DNA from: Paenibacillus endophyticus
GTDB taxonomy: Bacteria; Bacillota; Bacilli; Paenibacillales; Paenibacillaceae
NCBI RefSeq assembly: GCF_014192395.1
Contig: NZ_JACHXW010000014.1
Location: forward strand, 93,149-157,148
Length of the DNA stretch: 64,000 bases
Reading direction: 5' to 3'
Within the stretch, counting starts at the first letter, position 1; every line of letters begins with the position of its first letter. Under the pieces are notes generated by a model. The model saw nothing but the letters and a program-made list of their open reading frames with translations. It did not search any database and was not told where the DNA came from. This document shows positions 18,301-25,713 of this stretch, piece by piece. The translations under genes were made by a program, and so were the position numbers.

Positions 18301-19047
18301 TTCGATGACCGTCCAACCAGTTAAGTCTCCCGTCTCAAACCCTGCATTTTCAATCTGGGCATCGGTAAGATTCGGCGTAAGATCTGTTGCAATCACGCCT
18401 TCAGCCGGATCGGCAAGGTGATAAGTAAAGAAGGCATCTGCAAAGAGCGCCCCCCAATCGTTGCTTGCTTGATCTACGATCTCTAGAAATAGTTTCTTCC
18501 CTAGCTGAGCGGACAAGTCAGCCTTATACTGCACCATATTTGCTAGACGCATGCCTTGATCCTCATTTGGAAAATTAACATCAGCAAACTCCGTGTTTCC
18601 GTATCTGGCAACTAGCTTTCCCGATTCCGCATCCACTACGTTAACATGCACCTTGTCCGTATTCTTGCCGCCGCCCAGCTTGAAACTAATCCAGCCGCTG
18701 CCGCCTAACGTAAAGATACTGGAGCGAAGCTTGCCTGTAGCTGCCTCGGTGGTTTTCCAACCGTTCAAATGATAGGCACCTTCTTGGTTATACGGAATTT
18801 CTTCCGCCCACCAAGTAGTTTCATTCGATACGCTGTTTGAACCGAATACGCTTCCTTCAACCACAGTCCACCCTGTTAAATCGCCGGTTTCAAAGCCTGG
18901 ATTCTGTATCTCAAAGACATCATCCGTTACTGGCGGATCTTCAGCAGAAACGCTTGTTACGAAATAAGCGGGAACGATCAATTGAAAAACCAACAGCAAT
19001 GTAGTAACAATAGCAATTTGTTGCCTTTTAAAATGACCTATTAGCAT
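12382..19047 (-). CDS. giant secreted S-layer-anchored GH32 fructan-active enzyme
   Basis: This is a 2221-residue surface enzyme. A signal peptide ends at about residue 35 (SVSA-ED). Four near-identical 185-residue modules begin NPGFETGDLTGW (Gly-Phe-Glu at about 53, 238, 423, 608), and a divergent fifth starts at about 787. A LamG/concanavalin-like domain covers about 919-1150. The GH32 propeller and beta-sandwich cover about 1175-1690, a sixth module about 1700-1850, a linker domain follows, and three SLH domains (about 2045-2221) would bind secondary wall polymer. GH32 motifs are WMNEAHAP (Glu1191 where family members have the nucleophile Asp), FRDPFVW (Asp1317) and VWELPVLLP (acid/base Glu1378, with Leu instead of the usual Cys). 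The ATG has an AAAAGGAG ribosome site. The substrate is probably levan or inulin; hydrolysis versus transfructosylation is open. Confidence 0.92.
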   Translation of the reverse strand: MLIGHFKRQQIAIVTTLLLVFQLIVPAYFVTSVSAEDPPVTDDVFEIQNPGFETGDLTGWTVVEGSVFGSNSVSNETTWWAEEIPYNQEGAYHLNGWKTTEAATGKLRSSIFTLGGSGWISFKLGGGKNTDKVHVNVVDAESGKLVARYGNTEFADVNFPNEDQGMRLANMVQYKADLSAQLGKKLFLEIVDQASNDWGALFADAFFTYHLADPAEGVIATDLTPNLTDAQIENAGFETGDLTGWTVIEGDAFGPTSVTDSTYWWAENIPYNQEGSYHLNGWQTSEANTGKLRSSTFTLGGSGWTSFKLGGGKNTEMMHVNVVEADTGNIVAKFGNTEFADVNIPHVDQGMRLANMVQYKADLSLHLGKELYLEIIDAASSDWGVLFADAFFMYLAAEPMDGILATNLQQTEITNELVNPSFETGNMAGWTIVSGGAFGPDSVSGDATWWAENIPYNQEGTYHLNGWKHLEAETGVVRSSNFLLGGSGWISFKLGGAKNSSKAFINIVEADTKKVIARYGNSEFTDINFPDPGLGMRLANMEQYKADLSDHLGKELYVEIVDYATNDWGIIIADAFFMHHEVEPAEGVVAADIKPDFERYQVDNPSFETGDLTGWTIVEGQAFDGDSVSDETTYWNENIPYHQEGSYHLNGLRALEAETGKLRSSAFELGGTGWISFRLGGGKHTELVYVNVVDADTGKLIARYGNTEFADINFPNPDQGLRLANMEQYRADLSKHIGKNLYFEIVDNGTSDWGMIFADAFHTFNEIVPAEGIYAVNIMPKEIANRGFETGDFTDWTRDGSAFQVMNEALEAKEGTFYAASSDEGEGSITSNVFTLQGAGVINFRILEIQNSEDAFVALFDADSHAMLQKTGDISGNEQISWSVQEHFGKQVYVKVIDNSNEASIAVDGFQAHTTGTIAHLSLDEGSGKTALEEVRNLEHNVNYVFNDARYMNSKDPRWSSNGVKGGALLFDGYSNYIEIDAEEIVPVNDALTIEAWVSPRSYEWGDGNKLSAIVNQSDQDKAEGFALGMYRHGSWSMQVGIGGQWIEVWVHDRPLEKYKWNHVVATFDKEVGMIKVYLNGEEAASKVTPINIPITPSTENLIIGKNSKPVELAGLFSFNMFSGLMDEVSLRNKALTAQEVLAQYESVKVLHGGEVPNIPDADIDEDPSVFDGDQHRPQYHAMPPQNWMNEAHAPFYYNGKYHLFYQHNPQGPFWHQIHWGHWVSDDMVHWENVKPALAPEAGTLDPDGAWSGGATYDADGNPVLFYTAGNDSLSPNQRTAIATPADLTDPYLEDWVKHPVPVTEQNGNGIKNEFRDPFVWYDEEVDKWYQLVTSGMDDFSSGTALIYVSDDMYNWEYKGPLYTSNRNVYPELGTVWELPVLLPLGTDSQGDKKHIFIINPHEKPEHVLPTNDVQRDVEVFYWIGTWDRDSFRFIPDQEAPSKMDVGDGYLTAESGLVTPDGRSVIFSMVQNVRTPQAEYSSGWAHNLALPVALSLDSNDNLKIEPIEELHELRGTKLVDITNKNLNSANAHLKHVKGDMLEIVMEIDPGEAQKFGLKVRRSDNGEEETLIYYDKSTSTFNVDRTKSSIDPDVRVDGIQGGYVELDGENLKLHIYLDRSVVEAFANYKKKLTTRVYAGRYDSLGLQVWANDDITVKSMEVWDMNALTGEPAAPVYVPDNWDNSVYNNITELPNHDFATGDLTDWITEGNAFQDLHVSNVEKFWDEIYFNPSRKIPGGFHLWGHNEAAGGDSLTGTLKSQNFILGGNGRIDFLVSGGRDIDRLYVALVRASDGAELFKATATNYEEYQRKIWDASDYIGEELYMKVVDQSTGGFGHINVDDFNVPVRINQYSAPDGNISAGPKSNGQGKIIVKIAKGEKRVLLPADAAAIDGKNDLVIMHEDEDVELEIPADVLTELQRLVADTELKNAQILFEMDVVNADTVKELLEKAESKNKVNVKTAGEVYEFNLAIVTKDGITKKLTKFSKPIRIKLSASDEANLDLAGVYNIADDGSLEYVGGRYENGQLAAAVQHFSKYAALEYDKSFEDVSEQYWAHDVIKKLTAKHIVQGISEAEFGPKREVTRAEFTAFIARALELEASSQTSFKDVDSTMWYAKVIAAAYEAGIVTGHSADEFAPNNTITRQEMAMIIVRAYEYKSGKQVASSADATFMDGANISPWAKDAVNAAAELGLIQGRGNKQFVPNGHANRAESVQVVSKLLAVF
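16691..18910 (-). repeat. four tandem 555-bp (185-aa) coding repeats
   Basis: The GFETGDLTGW anchor recurs at 18889, 18334, 17779 and 17224, exactly 555 bp apart each time. The fifth, divergent copy (16681) is at 543 bp. Units share WWAENIPYNQEG, LGGSGWISFKLGG and GMRLANMVQYKADLS with few changes, which suggests recent amplification or gene conversion. Confidence 0.9.
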
Positions 19048-19089
19048 TGAAGAACCTTCTCCTTTTTGATTCAGCTAGAACTTAAACTA

Positions 19090-19141
19090 GTTATAAAACA
19101 TACGAAAAAAACTTTGCAACCCCATGATGAAACGTTTCCAA
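19090..19141 (-). promoter_or_regulatory. promoter and LacI-type operator of the giant GH32 gene
   Basis: Read on the minus strand: an operator TTGGAAACGTTTCA (19128-19141), then a -35 TTGCAA (19114-19119), an 18-bp spacer and a -10 TATAAC (19090-19095), about 43 bp before the ATG. The operator is identical to the core of the array at 28073-28200, which ties this gene to the same regulator. Its position just upstream of the -35 leaves open whether it represses by occlusion. Confidence 0.7.
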
Positions 19142-19309
19142 TTTTACAAATAATGAAATCGCAGTTCCGGTAGGTTTATACTTGTGTACCGTCGCTCACC
19201 TCCCTAAAACGCCGCTTGATTGATTTCGGCCTCTTACGCAAATAAAAATGATAGCTCTTGCTACAATCGACATAATATTAGTTCGTCACAATAACGCGCA
19301 GGAATATAT

Positions 19310-19351
19310 GCTAGCAGTAGAGCCAATCTTTCGATTGATTCTACTGCTAGC
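19310..19351. terminator. strong hairpin after the cytosolic GH32 gene
   Basis: GCTAGCAGTAGA (19310-19321) pairs with TCTACTGCTAGC (19340-19351), and an inner CAATC/GATTG stem extends it. It lies 41 bp beyond the stop at 19392. The minus-strand tail is not T-rich, while the plus-strand tail is TTTCTGTTT, so its efficiency as a minus-strand terminator is uncertain. Confidence 0.55.
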
Positions 19352-19391
19352 TTTCTGTTTAATGCCCAACTCTAGTGCCTGGTTATAGCGT

Positions 19392-20933
19392 TCAGAAAGA
19401 TACACTATGGCTAATGATGTTTTCTTCCATGCGTTTAGAGTTTTCCTTATGGCACAAATTCCATCTGTCCATGGTTACTTCCACCTCGCCGTCCGAAAAC
19501 AATTCGATTCCATTGCTGTCAGCCGACGGATAGATGGTCGAAGTCATAGTCTTCACCCCGTCGTTGATAAAGATCTCGACACTGGACAGGTCAAGGAAAA
19601 TGCTCAGATTCAATATGCCGTCTTCTAAGCCAACCGATACCGTTCTCACACCGTTGATACCGCCCTCCGTAGGAGCCTCTTGGATCACATGACCACTTCG
19701 GGAACGGTCGAAGGAAAATGTACCATTATCGGCATCGTACAAAAGTACGGTTTCCTCTTCCTTCCCCATCCTGACCTTCAATCCAAATTTGGATGCGCCA
19801 AGCGGTTTGAACGCAACTTTTAATTCGAGCTGCGACCCTTCCATTTCAGGAAGCAGCCGCTTTCCGTTTAGCTTGGATTTGAAAGTGACATGATGGCTGC
19901 GGTAGTTTTCGATTTCCTTCACCGGTTCCTGATAGAGCAGATTCCCTCTGAGGCTCAATACTCTAGGCAGCGTCATCATGCCTGCCCATTGATGTCCAAG
20001 CTGCGCAGCCGGTATATTACGGTCCCACATCTGCATCCAACCCATGATGATTCTTCTTCCTTTGTCATCGATCAACGTTTGCGGTGCATAATAATCAAAT
20101 CCATAATCCAATTCGTCGGCATATTCGTATTCATACGCCCCCGTCTCGTAATCAAGCTTGCCGATCATATAGGTTACGGAATGAACATTGCAAAATCGCT
20201 CTCCGTCTCTTTCCAAAAATTGCGGCGACAGAATCAAAACATCCCGGTCTCCCATCTCGAACAAATCGGGACATTCCCACATTTTCCCGAATTTATTGCC
20301 ACTTCTGGACATAACGCCAACATACTGCCAAGACCGCAAATCGGAAGATCGATACAGCAGTATTTGACCGCTGTCATCCTCGTAGCGGCTCCCGATAACG
20401 GAGTAGTAACTGCCATTCTTGCGCCACACCTTCGGATCCCTGAAGTCTTGCAGAAGAGCACCCGCAGGCAATGCATCCGATCCAATGACCGGATTCTCAT
20501 CCAACTTCGTGTAGGTAATGCCGTCGCCGATCGCAAGGCACTGCGTCTGACGGATTTTCCCTGGATCTTCGGGATCGGGATTGTGATGGCCTGTGTACAT
20601 AAGCACATGCTGTCCGTCCACCTCAATCGCCGTACCCGAAAAACAACCGTCCCGATCATAAGGGGCATCCGGCGCCATCGCGACGGGAAGCGACTCCCAC
20701 TGGATCAAATCTTTGCTCTTCGCATGTCCCCAATGCATTGGGCCAGGAGCCGCTTGATAAGGATGATATTGATAAAAGAGGTGATAGTCCCCGGCAAAAA
20801 ACGAAAAGCCGTTCGGATCGTTAAGCCAGCCGATATCTGCGGCATAGTGAAACCCTGGCCGATAATCTTGCAGGACAAGGTGTTCATTCTTTTTGATATA
20901 ATCGTTTGCTTGTTGAACCGTGAAATTCCCCAT
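19392..20933 (-). CDS. cytosolic GH32 beta-fructosidase (canonical)
   Basis: This is a 513-residue enzyme without a signal peptide. All canonical GH32 motifs are present: GWLNDPNGF with nucleophile Asp39, DFRDPKVW (transition-state Asp), and MWECPDLF with acid/base Glu220. The C-terminal beta-sandwich runs from about residue 340 (GLKVRMGKEEE, FDRSRSG, LSSVEIFINDG). It probably releases fructose from imported fructo-oligosaccharides or sucrose-like substrates. A sucrose-6-phosphate hydrolase role is less likely, because the neighbouring importer is an ABC system and not a PTS. The ATG follows GGAAGGGG, 17 bp after the LamG-GH32 lipoprotein gene, so the two are co-transcribed. Confidence 0.92.
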   Translation of the reverse strand: MGNFTVQQANDYIKKNEHLVLQDYRPGFHYAADIGWLNDPNGFSFFAGDYHLFYQYHPYQAAPGPMHWGHAKSKDLIQWESLPVAMAPDAPYDRDGCFSGTAIEVDGQHVLMYTGHHNPDPEDPGKIRQTQCLAIGDGITYTKLDENPVIGSDALPAGALLQDFRDPKVWRKNGSYYSVIGSRYEDDSGQILLYRSSDLRSWQYVGVMSRSGNKFGKMWECPDLFEMGDRDVLILSPQFLERDGERFCNVHSVTYMIGKLDYETGAYEYEYADELDYGFDYYAPQTLIDDKGRRIIMGWMQMWDRNIPAAQLGHQWAGMMTLPRVLSLRGNLLYQEPVKEIENYRSHHVTFKSKLNGKRLLPEMEGSQLELKVAFKPLGASKFGLKVRMGKEEETVLLYDADNGTFSFDRSRSGHVIQEAPTEGGINGVRTVSVGLEDGILNLSIFLDLSSVEIFINDGVKTMTSTIYPSADSNGIELFSDGEVEVTMDRWNLCHKENSKRMEENIISHSVSF

Positions 20934-20950
20934 GTTTCGTCCCCTTCCAG

Positions 20951-23335
20951 CTATTGCTCGTCATAATACGGTTTTACATTCTCATTCGTATACACAGATC
21001 CCATTTCAAATACCGTCAAACGGTCGACAACCAGGCTGCTGTCTCCGAAAATTTCCAGTCCCATTGCCATCTCCAAAGTTGGGAATATTCTGCTGGTAAT
21101 GCTTACGGCATCATTGCCATACACCTCCAGCAAGGAACGATCCAAAAAGATCTTCAGTTTGACGGTGTCATTCTCCACCGAAAGCGGCGCTTGCTGCACG
21201 CCCAAACCGGTTTTGTCCAAGCTCGAGTTCAAGCGGTCAACCTTGAGCCGATTATCAGCGGTATCATAATAGACTGAAGTGTATTCCACATCGTCAGGCG
21301 CTTGTCTTACCTTGATGCCGGCAGGCTTTTCGCCGTGGTTGTGGAATTCCAGATAAATCTCCAGCAAATCGCCTTTGATGTCTTTCAGTTTGGCATTGGT
21401 TTCATCCACTGTGGCGTTGGACAGTTCCAGCAAGGTGTTCCTTCTGGCATTCTTCACTTCTTCGATTGGAGACACCTGCAATTGTCCCAAATCATTCAAA
21501 TACAGCGATACGGGCAGCCCTGTCGTATGTGCCCAGCCGGAATAATATTCTTCCCATGAGCCCCGGGATCCTTGAGCAATCGTAAAGAGAATGGATCGTC
21601 CCGTCTTGGGATCGACAAACCCGCTCGGACCGGTGAAGAAGCCGTCTCCGTAATCGATCAGACGAGGCTCTTCATGCTCGGGAACAAATCGTTTCGATGC
21701 TTCGTCAAATTGGCCCAGCCAATAATAGACTTCTACATCAGCCCCGGATCCATGGGGACTGACGATGAAAATATCCTTCTTGATTGTCCCATCGGCCGAT
21801 TGCACAGGGAGCAGGATGGGCAGCTCCCAATGCTCGCCAAGAAACTTGAATTTATCGCGGCTGCTTTCAAATACATTGCCGTGATATTCCCAGTTTTCCA
21901 GATCGGATGAGGAATAAATAGAGGCCGTTCCCCCATTGTTGTTGTTCGTGCCAGTACCGACGAGCATGTACCAAACATCCTTGTCATTATCTTTCCACAC
22001 GAACGGATCCCTGAATTCGCCGAAATCGCCTTGGCCTTCTTTCTGAACGACGATTGGCTGCGGATGGGATTTCCACTCCACTAAATATGGATCATGAAGA
22101 TCGACCGGTCGAACCAATCCTACTCTTTGATTCGGTTTTTCGCTGTCATTGCCTGCGGTAATGAACAAGACCGGCTTCCCATCGCGGTCGAGCGTTGCGC
22201 TTCCCGTCCAGATCCCGTCTGGCGCGAGCTCACCGGCCTCCGGGGAAACCGCTTCTTTCACGTTTTCCCATCGGATCATGTCATCACTGACCCAATGTCC
22301 CCAATGGATTTGATGCCAGAAGGGGCCGAACGGATTGTGCTGATAGAACAAATGATATTTGCCGTTGTAATAAACCGGGGCATGAGGCTCGTTCATCCAA
22401 AATCCCGGCGGAATGGCATGAAACTGCGGGCGGTAACGGTCTCCGTCATAAATGGCGGGATCGATTCGGATCTCATCATAAGCGATTTGCGGAAGCGCGT
22501 TTCCGCTAATTTGGATATACTGTTCATAAGACTGTTTCACTTCTGCCTTGGTCAAGGCTTTGTCATATATTTTCAGTTCGTCCATCATGCCGTTAAACAT
22601 GTTGGCGTCGAATACGCCGGCCACTTTGAAATTGTTACTGTGCTTGCCGATGGACAACTTATCGTCGCTTTTATTAATAGGCTTGCCTTTGTATTCTTCA
22701 AACACTTCTTCGTTGACTTTCTCGCCGTTCAAGTAAAGCGTCGCTTTGCCTTCCGTGGAATCAAATGTCGCGACGACATATGACCATTTGAACTTCGGCA
22801 GCGGATGTCCATTGTCCCAGATCTCCACATTGCCAGCCAACAGCGAATCTCCCAGCCCCAATTGAAGCGACCACGTCCCATGCCGGTACATTCCAAAAAC
22901 GAAGCCTTCCTTTTTCTCCTTACTCCCTTGACTGACGAATGCGGAAAGAAGTTGTTGATCTCCCCATTCAAAAGCCCGCGGCGCTACCCATACGCCAATA
23001 GACAGCTGATCCTCGGGCGTATCGAACTTTTCCTTTTCAATAAAAGTGGAATATCCGTCGAAAAGCAACGAACCGCCGTTGATCCCGACCTTCTTCCATA
23101 ACGGATCGGAATGTTTTTTGTAAAGCAGTGGTTGATTTCTCTCATTAAACACGTAGTTGACATGCTGCTTTTCTTCACTGACATGGTCAACAATATCCTC
23201 ACCGGACTGTTCGTTAAAACTCCAGTATCCGGCCAATCCCTTATCATCTGATTCGGACGTGCACGCTGCCATTCCAAGGACTAAGATGCTTAATGCCAAA
23301 AAAACACCGTATTGCCCAAATCGTATTTTTTTCAC
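20951..23335 (-). CDS. LamG-GH32 lipoprotein with WMNE active-site variant
   Basis: This is a 794-residue lipoprotein. The GTG start has GAGAGGA ten bases upstream, and the lipobox is GMAAC (Cys at about residue 25). A LamG-like domain (about 35-265, LAGYWSFNEQSG to MDELKIYDKAL) precedes the GH32 domain (about 300-640) and beta-sandwich (about 645-790). Motifs are WMNEPHAPVYY with Glu316 in place of the nucleophile Asp, FRDPFVW with Asp443, and HWELPILLP with acid/base Glu504. The domain order matches residues 919-1690 of the giant protein but lacks the modules and SLH domains, so this is a membrane-tethered paralogue. A hairpin precedes it in the transcript (23363-23396). Confidence 0.9.
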   Translation of the reverse strand: MKKIRFGQYGVFLALSILVLGMAACTSESDDKGLAGYWSFNEQSGEDIVDHVSEEKQHVNYVFNERNQPLLYKKHSDPLWKKVGINGGSLLFDGYSTFIEKEKFDTPEDQLSIGVWVAPRAFEWGDQQLLSAFVSQGSKEKKEGFVFGMYRHGTWSLQLGLGDSLLAGNVEIWDNGHPLPKFKWSYVVATFDSTEGKATLYLNGEKVNEEVFEEYKGKPINKSDDKLSIGKHSNNFKVAGVFDANMFNGMMDELKIYDKALTKAEVKQSYEQYIQISGNALPQIAYDEIRIDPAIYDGDRYRPQFHAIPPGFWMNEPHAPVYYNGKYHLFYQHNPFGPFWHQIHWGHWVSDDMIRWENVKEAVSPEAGELAPDGIWTGSATLDRDGKPVLFITAGNDSEKPNQRVGLVRPVDLHDPYLVEWKSHPQPIVVQKEGQGDFGEFRDPFVWKDNDKDVWYMLVGTGTNNNNGGTASIYSSSDLENWEYHGNVFESSRDKFKFLGEHWELPILLPVQSADGTIKKDIFIVSPHGSGADVEVYYWLGQFDEASKRFVPEHEEPRLIDYGDGFFTGPSGFVDPKTGRSILFTIAQGSRGSWEEYYSGWAHTTGLPVSLYLNDLGQLQVSPIEEVKNARRNTLLELSNATVDETNAKLKDIKGDLLEIYLEFHNHGEKPAGIKVRQAPDDVEYTSVYYDTADNRLKVDRLNSSLDKTGLGVQQAPLSVENDTVKLKIFLDRSLLEVYGNDAVSITSRIFPTLEMAMGLEIFGDSSLVVDRLTVFEMGSVYTNENVKPYYDEQ

Positions 23336-23362
23336 CTACTGTCTATCCTCTCTACTTGGTTT

Positions 23363-23396
23363 AAATGGAGAGCCGCTTGTCGCTGGCTCTCCATTT
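23363..23396 (-). other. intra-operon hairpin between module lipoprotein and LamG-GH32 genes
   Basis: AAATGGAGAGCC (23363-23374) and its exact complement (23385-23396) enclose a 10-base loop. It has no T-run on the minus strand and lies between two genes of the same orientation. It is more likely an mRNA processing or stability element, or a partial terminator lowering downstream expression, than a full stop. Confidence 0.55.
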
Positions 23397-23409
23397 AGAT
23401 AAGCCAGAT

Positions 23410-24717
23410 TTACTTCAATTGGTTTGTGGCTTCGATTGAATCCGCAGGAGCCGCATCAAGCTTTGTATTGAAGGAGTCGAATGTCATAAAACCCCAATCG
23501 GACGACGCCTGATCGACGATTTCAATATACAATTTCTTGCCGAGATGCTTAGAAAGATCCGCATGGTACTGAACCATGTTGGCTAGTCTCATGCCTTGGT
23601 CAACATTCGGGAAGTTAACGTCCGCAAACTCGGAGTTGCCGTACCGGGCGACCTCATTTTTGCTGTCCGCATCGACGATCGAGATATACATCGTGGAAGG
23701 GTCTTTGCCTCCGCCTAGCTTGAAGCTGATGATGCCGGTGCCGCCAAGTTCAAAGGTTGCCGACGTCAGCTTGCCTTTGCCGCCTTCATTGAACAAACCG
23801 AAAAGGTATTTTCCATCTTTGTTGTACGGAATTTTTTCGGCCCACCAGGTTTCGTCCAACGTTACGCCCGCATGTTCGAAAGCGTCTCCTTCAAAAGTCC
23901 AGCCGCAAAGGTTGCCTTCTTCAAATCCGCCGTTGGCGATTTCATTAGGGGAAGGAGCTGCTATAAGAGCGCAGTCGTACGATCTTGCCTTGTCTTTCTT
24001 CTCGCCGGCCGCCTGTGGTTCCGCTACGCCGTCCACGTAATACGTACGGATATCGTCCAGGTTGATAAATCCGAAGTCGCCGTCGTCGTCCCCATCGACC
24101 ACCATCAAGTACATCTCTTTGCCCAAGTACTTGGACAGGTCCAACGTGTACTCCGCATAGTTGTTCGTAAAGCCTAGGCCGGCTTCATATTTCGATACAT
24201 CCGCAATACCAGGATCGACAAACTCAGTGTTGGACTGCTTGGCAATTATTTCGTCGTTCTCAGCCAAATGGACGGCAACGAACGTGGTGTCGATGTCCCG
24301 AGCGGCGCCGATCTTCATGGAAATCTTCCCATCGCCGCATAATGTGAAGGTTGAGGACTTTAATTTACCCGTTTTCGTTTCTTTAATCGTCTCGTCGAAT
24401 CCTAAACCGTACAAGTGCCAATTTCCTTCATGCTTAAAAGGTATCTTCTCTTTCCAGAAGGTCGGGGTCGTCATTACGGTATCATCGATAAAGGCATCTC
24501 CTTCCACAACTGTCCAACCGGTCAAGTCTCCCGTCTCAAAACCTCCATTAACGGGCCGCGCATTCTCTGGCGTGCAAGCCGACGTGTCTACAGGCGCAGT
24601 CGCTTCGGGATTGTTGGATGCGGTACCGCCACTTTCAGCGTTCTCCTCATTACTTTGACAAGCGGCCAACGAAACGGCCAATACAAGCACGCACAGAACA
24701 GATACAATTTTCTTCAA
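23410..24717 (-). CDS. lipoprotein built of two NxGFExGxLxGW modules; candidate fructan-binding protein
   Basis: The TTG at 24717 has GAAGGAAG nine bases upstream and gives a clean lipoprotein signal ending SLAAC. The frame opens 11 codons earlier without a ribosome site. After a Ser/Asn/Thr linker come two modules: GGFETGDLTGWTVVEGDAF (about residues 56-225) and NGGFEEGNLCGWTFEGDAF (about 258-420). The second is very close to the 185-residue repeats of the giant GH32 (GMRLANMVQYHADLSKHLG). There is no catalytic domain. It sits between the importer permeases and the GH32 lipoprotein, so by context it should be a surface glycan-binding protein that captures fructan. No described family is assigned to it here. 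Confidence 0.82.
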   Translation of the reverse strand: MKKIVSVLCVLVLAVSLAACQSNEENAESGGTASNNPEATAPVDTSACTPENARPVNGGFETGDLTGWTVVEGDAFIDDTVMTTPTFWKEKIPFKHEGNWHLYGLGFDETIKETKTGKLKSSTFTLCGDGKISMKIGAARDIDTTFVAVHLAENDEIIAKQSNTEFVDPGIADVSKYEAGLGFTNNYAEYTLDLSKYLGKEMYLMVVDGDDDGDFGFINLDDIRTYYVDGVAEPQAAGEKKDKARSYDCALIAAPSPNEIANGGFEEGNLCGWTFEGDAFEHAGVTLDETWWAEKIPYNKDGKYLFGLFNEGGKGKLTSATFELGGTGIISFKLGGGKDPSTMYISIVDADSKNEVARYGNSEFADVNFPNVDQGMRLANMVQYHADLSKHLGKKLYIEIVDQASSDWGFMTFDSFNTKLDAAPADSIEATNQLK

Positions 24718-24833
24718 GGATACACACTTCCTTCGGTCGATTTTTTTCAAACAAGTTCACGAGATCGAAACACGGTCAAGGATTGGGTAGAAACCTGCCT
24801 CCCTTCGCCATGTGCTGCCCCTTTCTGTATGGA

Positions 24834-25709
24834 TTACTTAATCCCCGCTGTACTAAACCCTTCCACGATATATTTCTGTGCCAGGGCATAAACAACGATT
24901 AGAGGAATTGTTGCTAAGGTGAGAGCGGCCATAATCTGTCCAGTTTCGATCATCGGCTGCTGCGCTAACGTATTTAATGCGGCTTGTATCGGATAAAGCG
25001 GCCAGTCGCCGTTTCCGCTCGGAGCAGGGAGTACCATAATCGGCCATATATAATCATTCCAGACGCCGATAAAGTTTAAGGTTGCAATGGTGGCAATAAT
25101 CGGCTTGGAAGTGGCCAGGATAATATGGTAATAGACCTGCAACTTGCTGGCGCCATCCATAATCGCCGCCTCCTCCAGCTCTCTCGGAACGCTGACGAAC
25201 GATTGCCGGAAGAGGAATATATTGAATACGCTGACCAGAGGCGGGATCAGTACCGCAAAGATCGTGCCCGTCAAGCCCAAGCGGTGCACAATCGTATAGA
25301 GTGGAATAATCGTCGTTTCAATAGGTACAACAATGAGAAAGACAATCAACCCGAGCAGAAAGGTTTTCCCTGGAAAATGGAATTTCGCAAGCGCGTACCC
25401 CGCCATGGAAGAAACGATAATGTTGCCGACCACGATGAACGCAGAATAGAAAGAGCTGTTCAACATAAAACGCCAAATCTTGTAATCAGTTAATAAAATC
25501 GCATAGTTTCGAAGAAAAACCGAGCCATCGGTTATATTGGGAATGAAGCTCGATAATTTTCCCGTCTCGCTGTAGATCAGTACATCCGGTTTGGTCGAAG
25601 CCGCCAGCATCCACACCGTCGGAAACAGGAACAGAACGGCGAGAACGGACATAAACAGATAGATAAATAACAGCCTGAAGCCTTTGTTGTTCACGGTCAT
25701 TCCTTTCAT
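24834..25709 (-). CDS. CUT1 permease, MalG type (fructan block 1)
   Basis: This is a 291-residue permease with six helices. The EAA loop is ELEEAAIMDGASKLQVYYHI, and the C-terminus YIVEGFSTAGIK is typical of MalG-type partners. It starts 4 bp after the MalF-type gene, and its end is 116 bp before the module lipoprotein start. No ATPase is encoded nearby. The likely cargo is the oligofructosides made by the surface GH32 enzymes; this is inferred from context. Confidence 0.9.
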   Translation of the reverse strand: MKGMTVNNKGFRLLFIYLFMSVLAVLFLFPTVWMLAASTKPDVLIYSETGKLSSFIPNITDGSVFLRNYAILLTDYKIWRFMLNSSFYSAFIVVGNIIVSSMAGYALAKFHFPGKTFLLGLIVFLIVVPIETTIIPLYTIVHRLGLTGTIFAVLIPPLVSVFNIFLFRQSFVSVPRELEEAAIMDGASKLQVYYHIILATSKPIIATIATLNFIGVWNDYIWPIMVLPAPSGNGDWPLYPIQAALNTLAQQPMIETGQIMAALTLATIPLIVVYALAQKYIVEGFSTAGIK

Positions 25710-25713
25710 CCGT

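Larger units (their letters stand above)
19048..19391. other. 344-bp gap between giant GH32 and cytosolic GH32 genes
   Basis: It contains the promoter and operator of the giant gene (19090-19141) and a strong hairpin (19310-19351) that ends the upstream unit. No open reading frame with a ribosome site is seen between 19142 and 19309. Confidence 0.6.

Noticed and set aside
19890..20966. 358-codon plus-strand frame
   Set aside because: It is the antisense shadow of a well-supported GH32 gene, with no ribosome site or recognisable domain.
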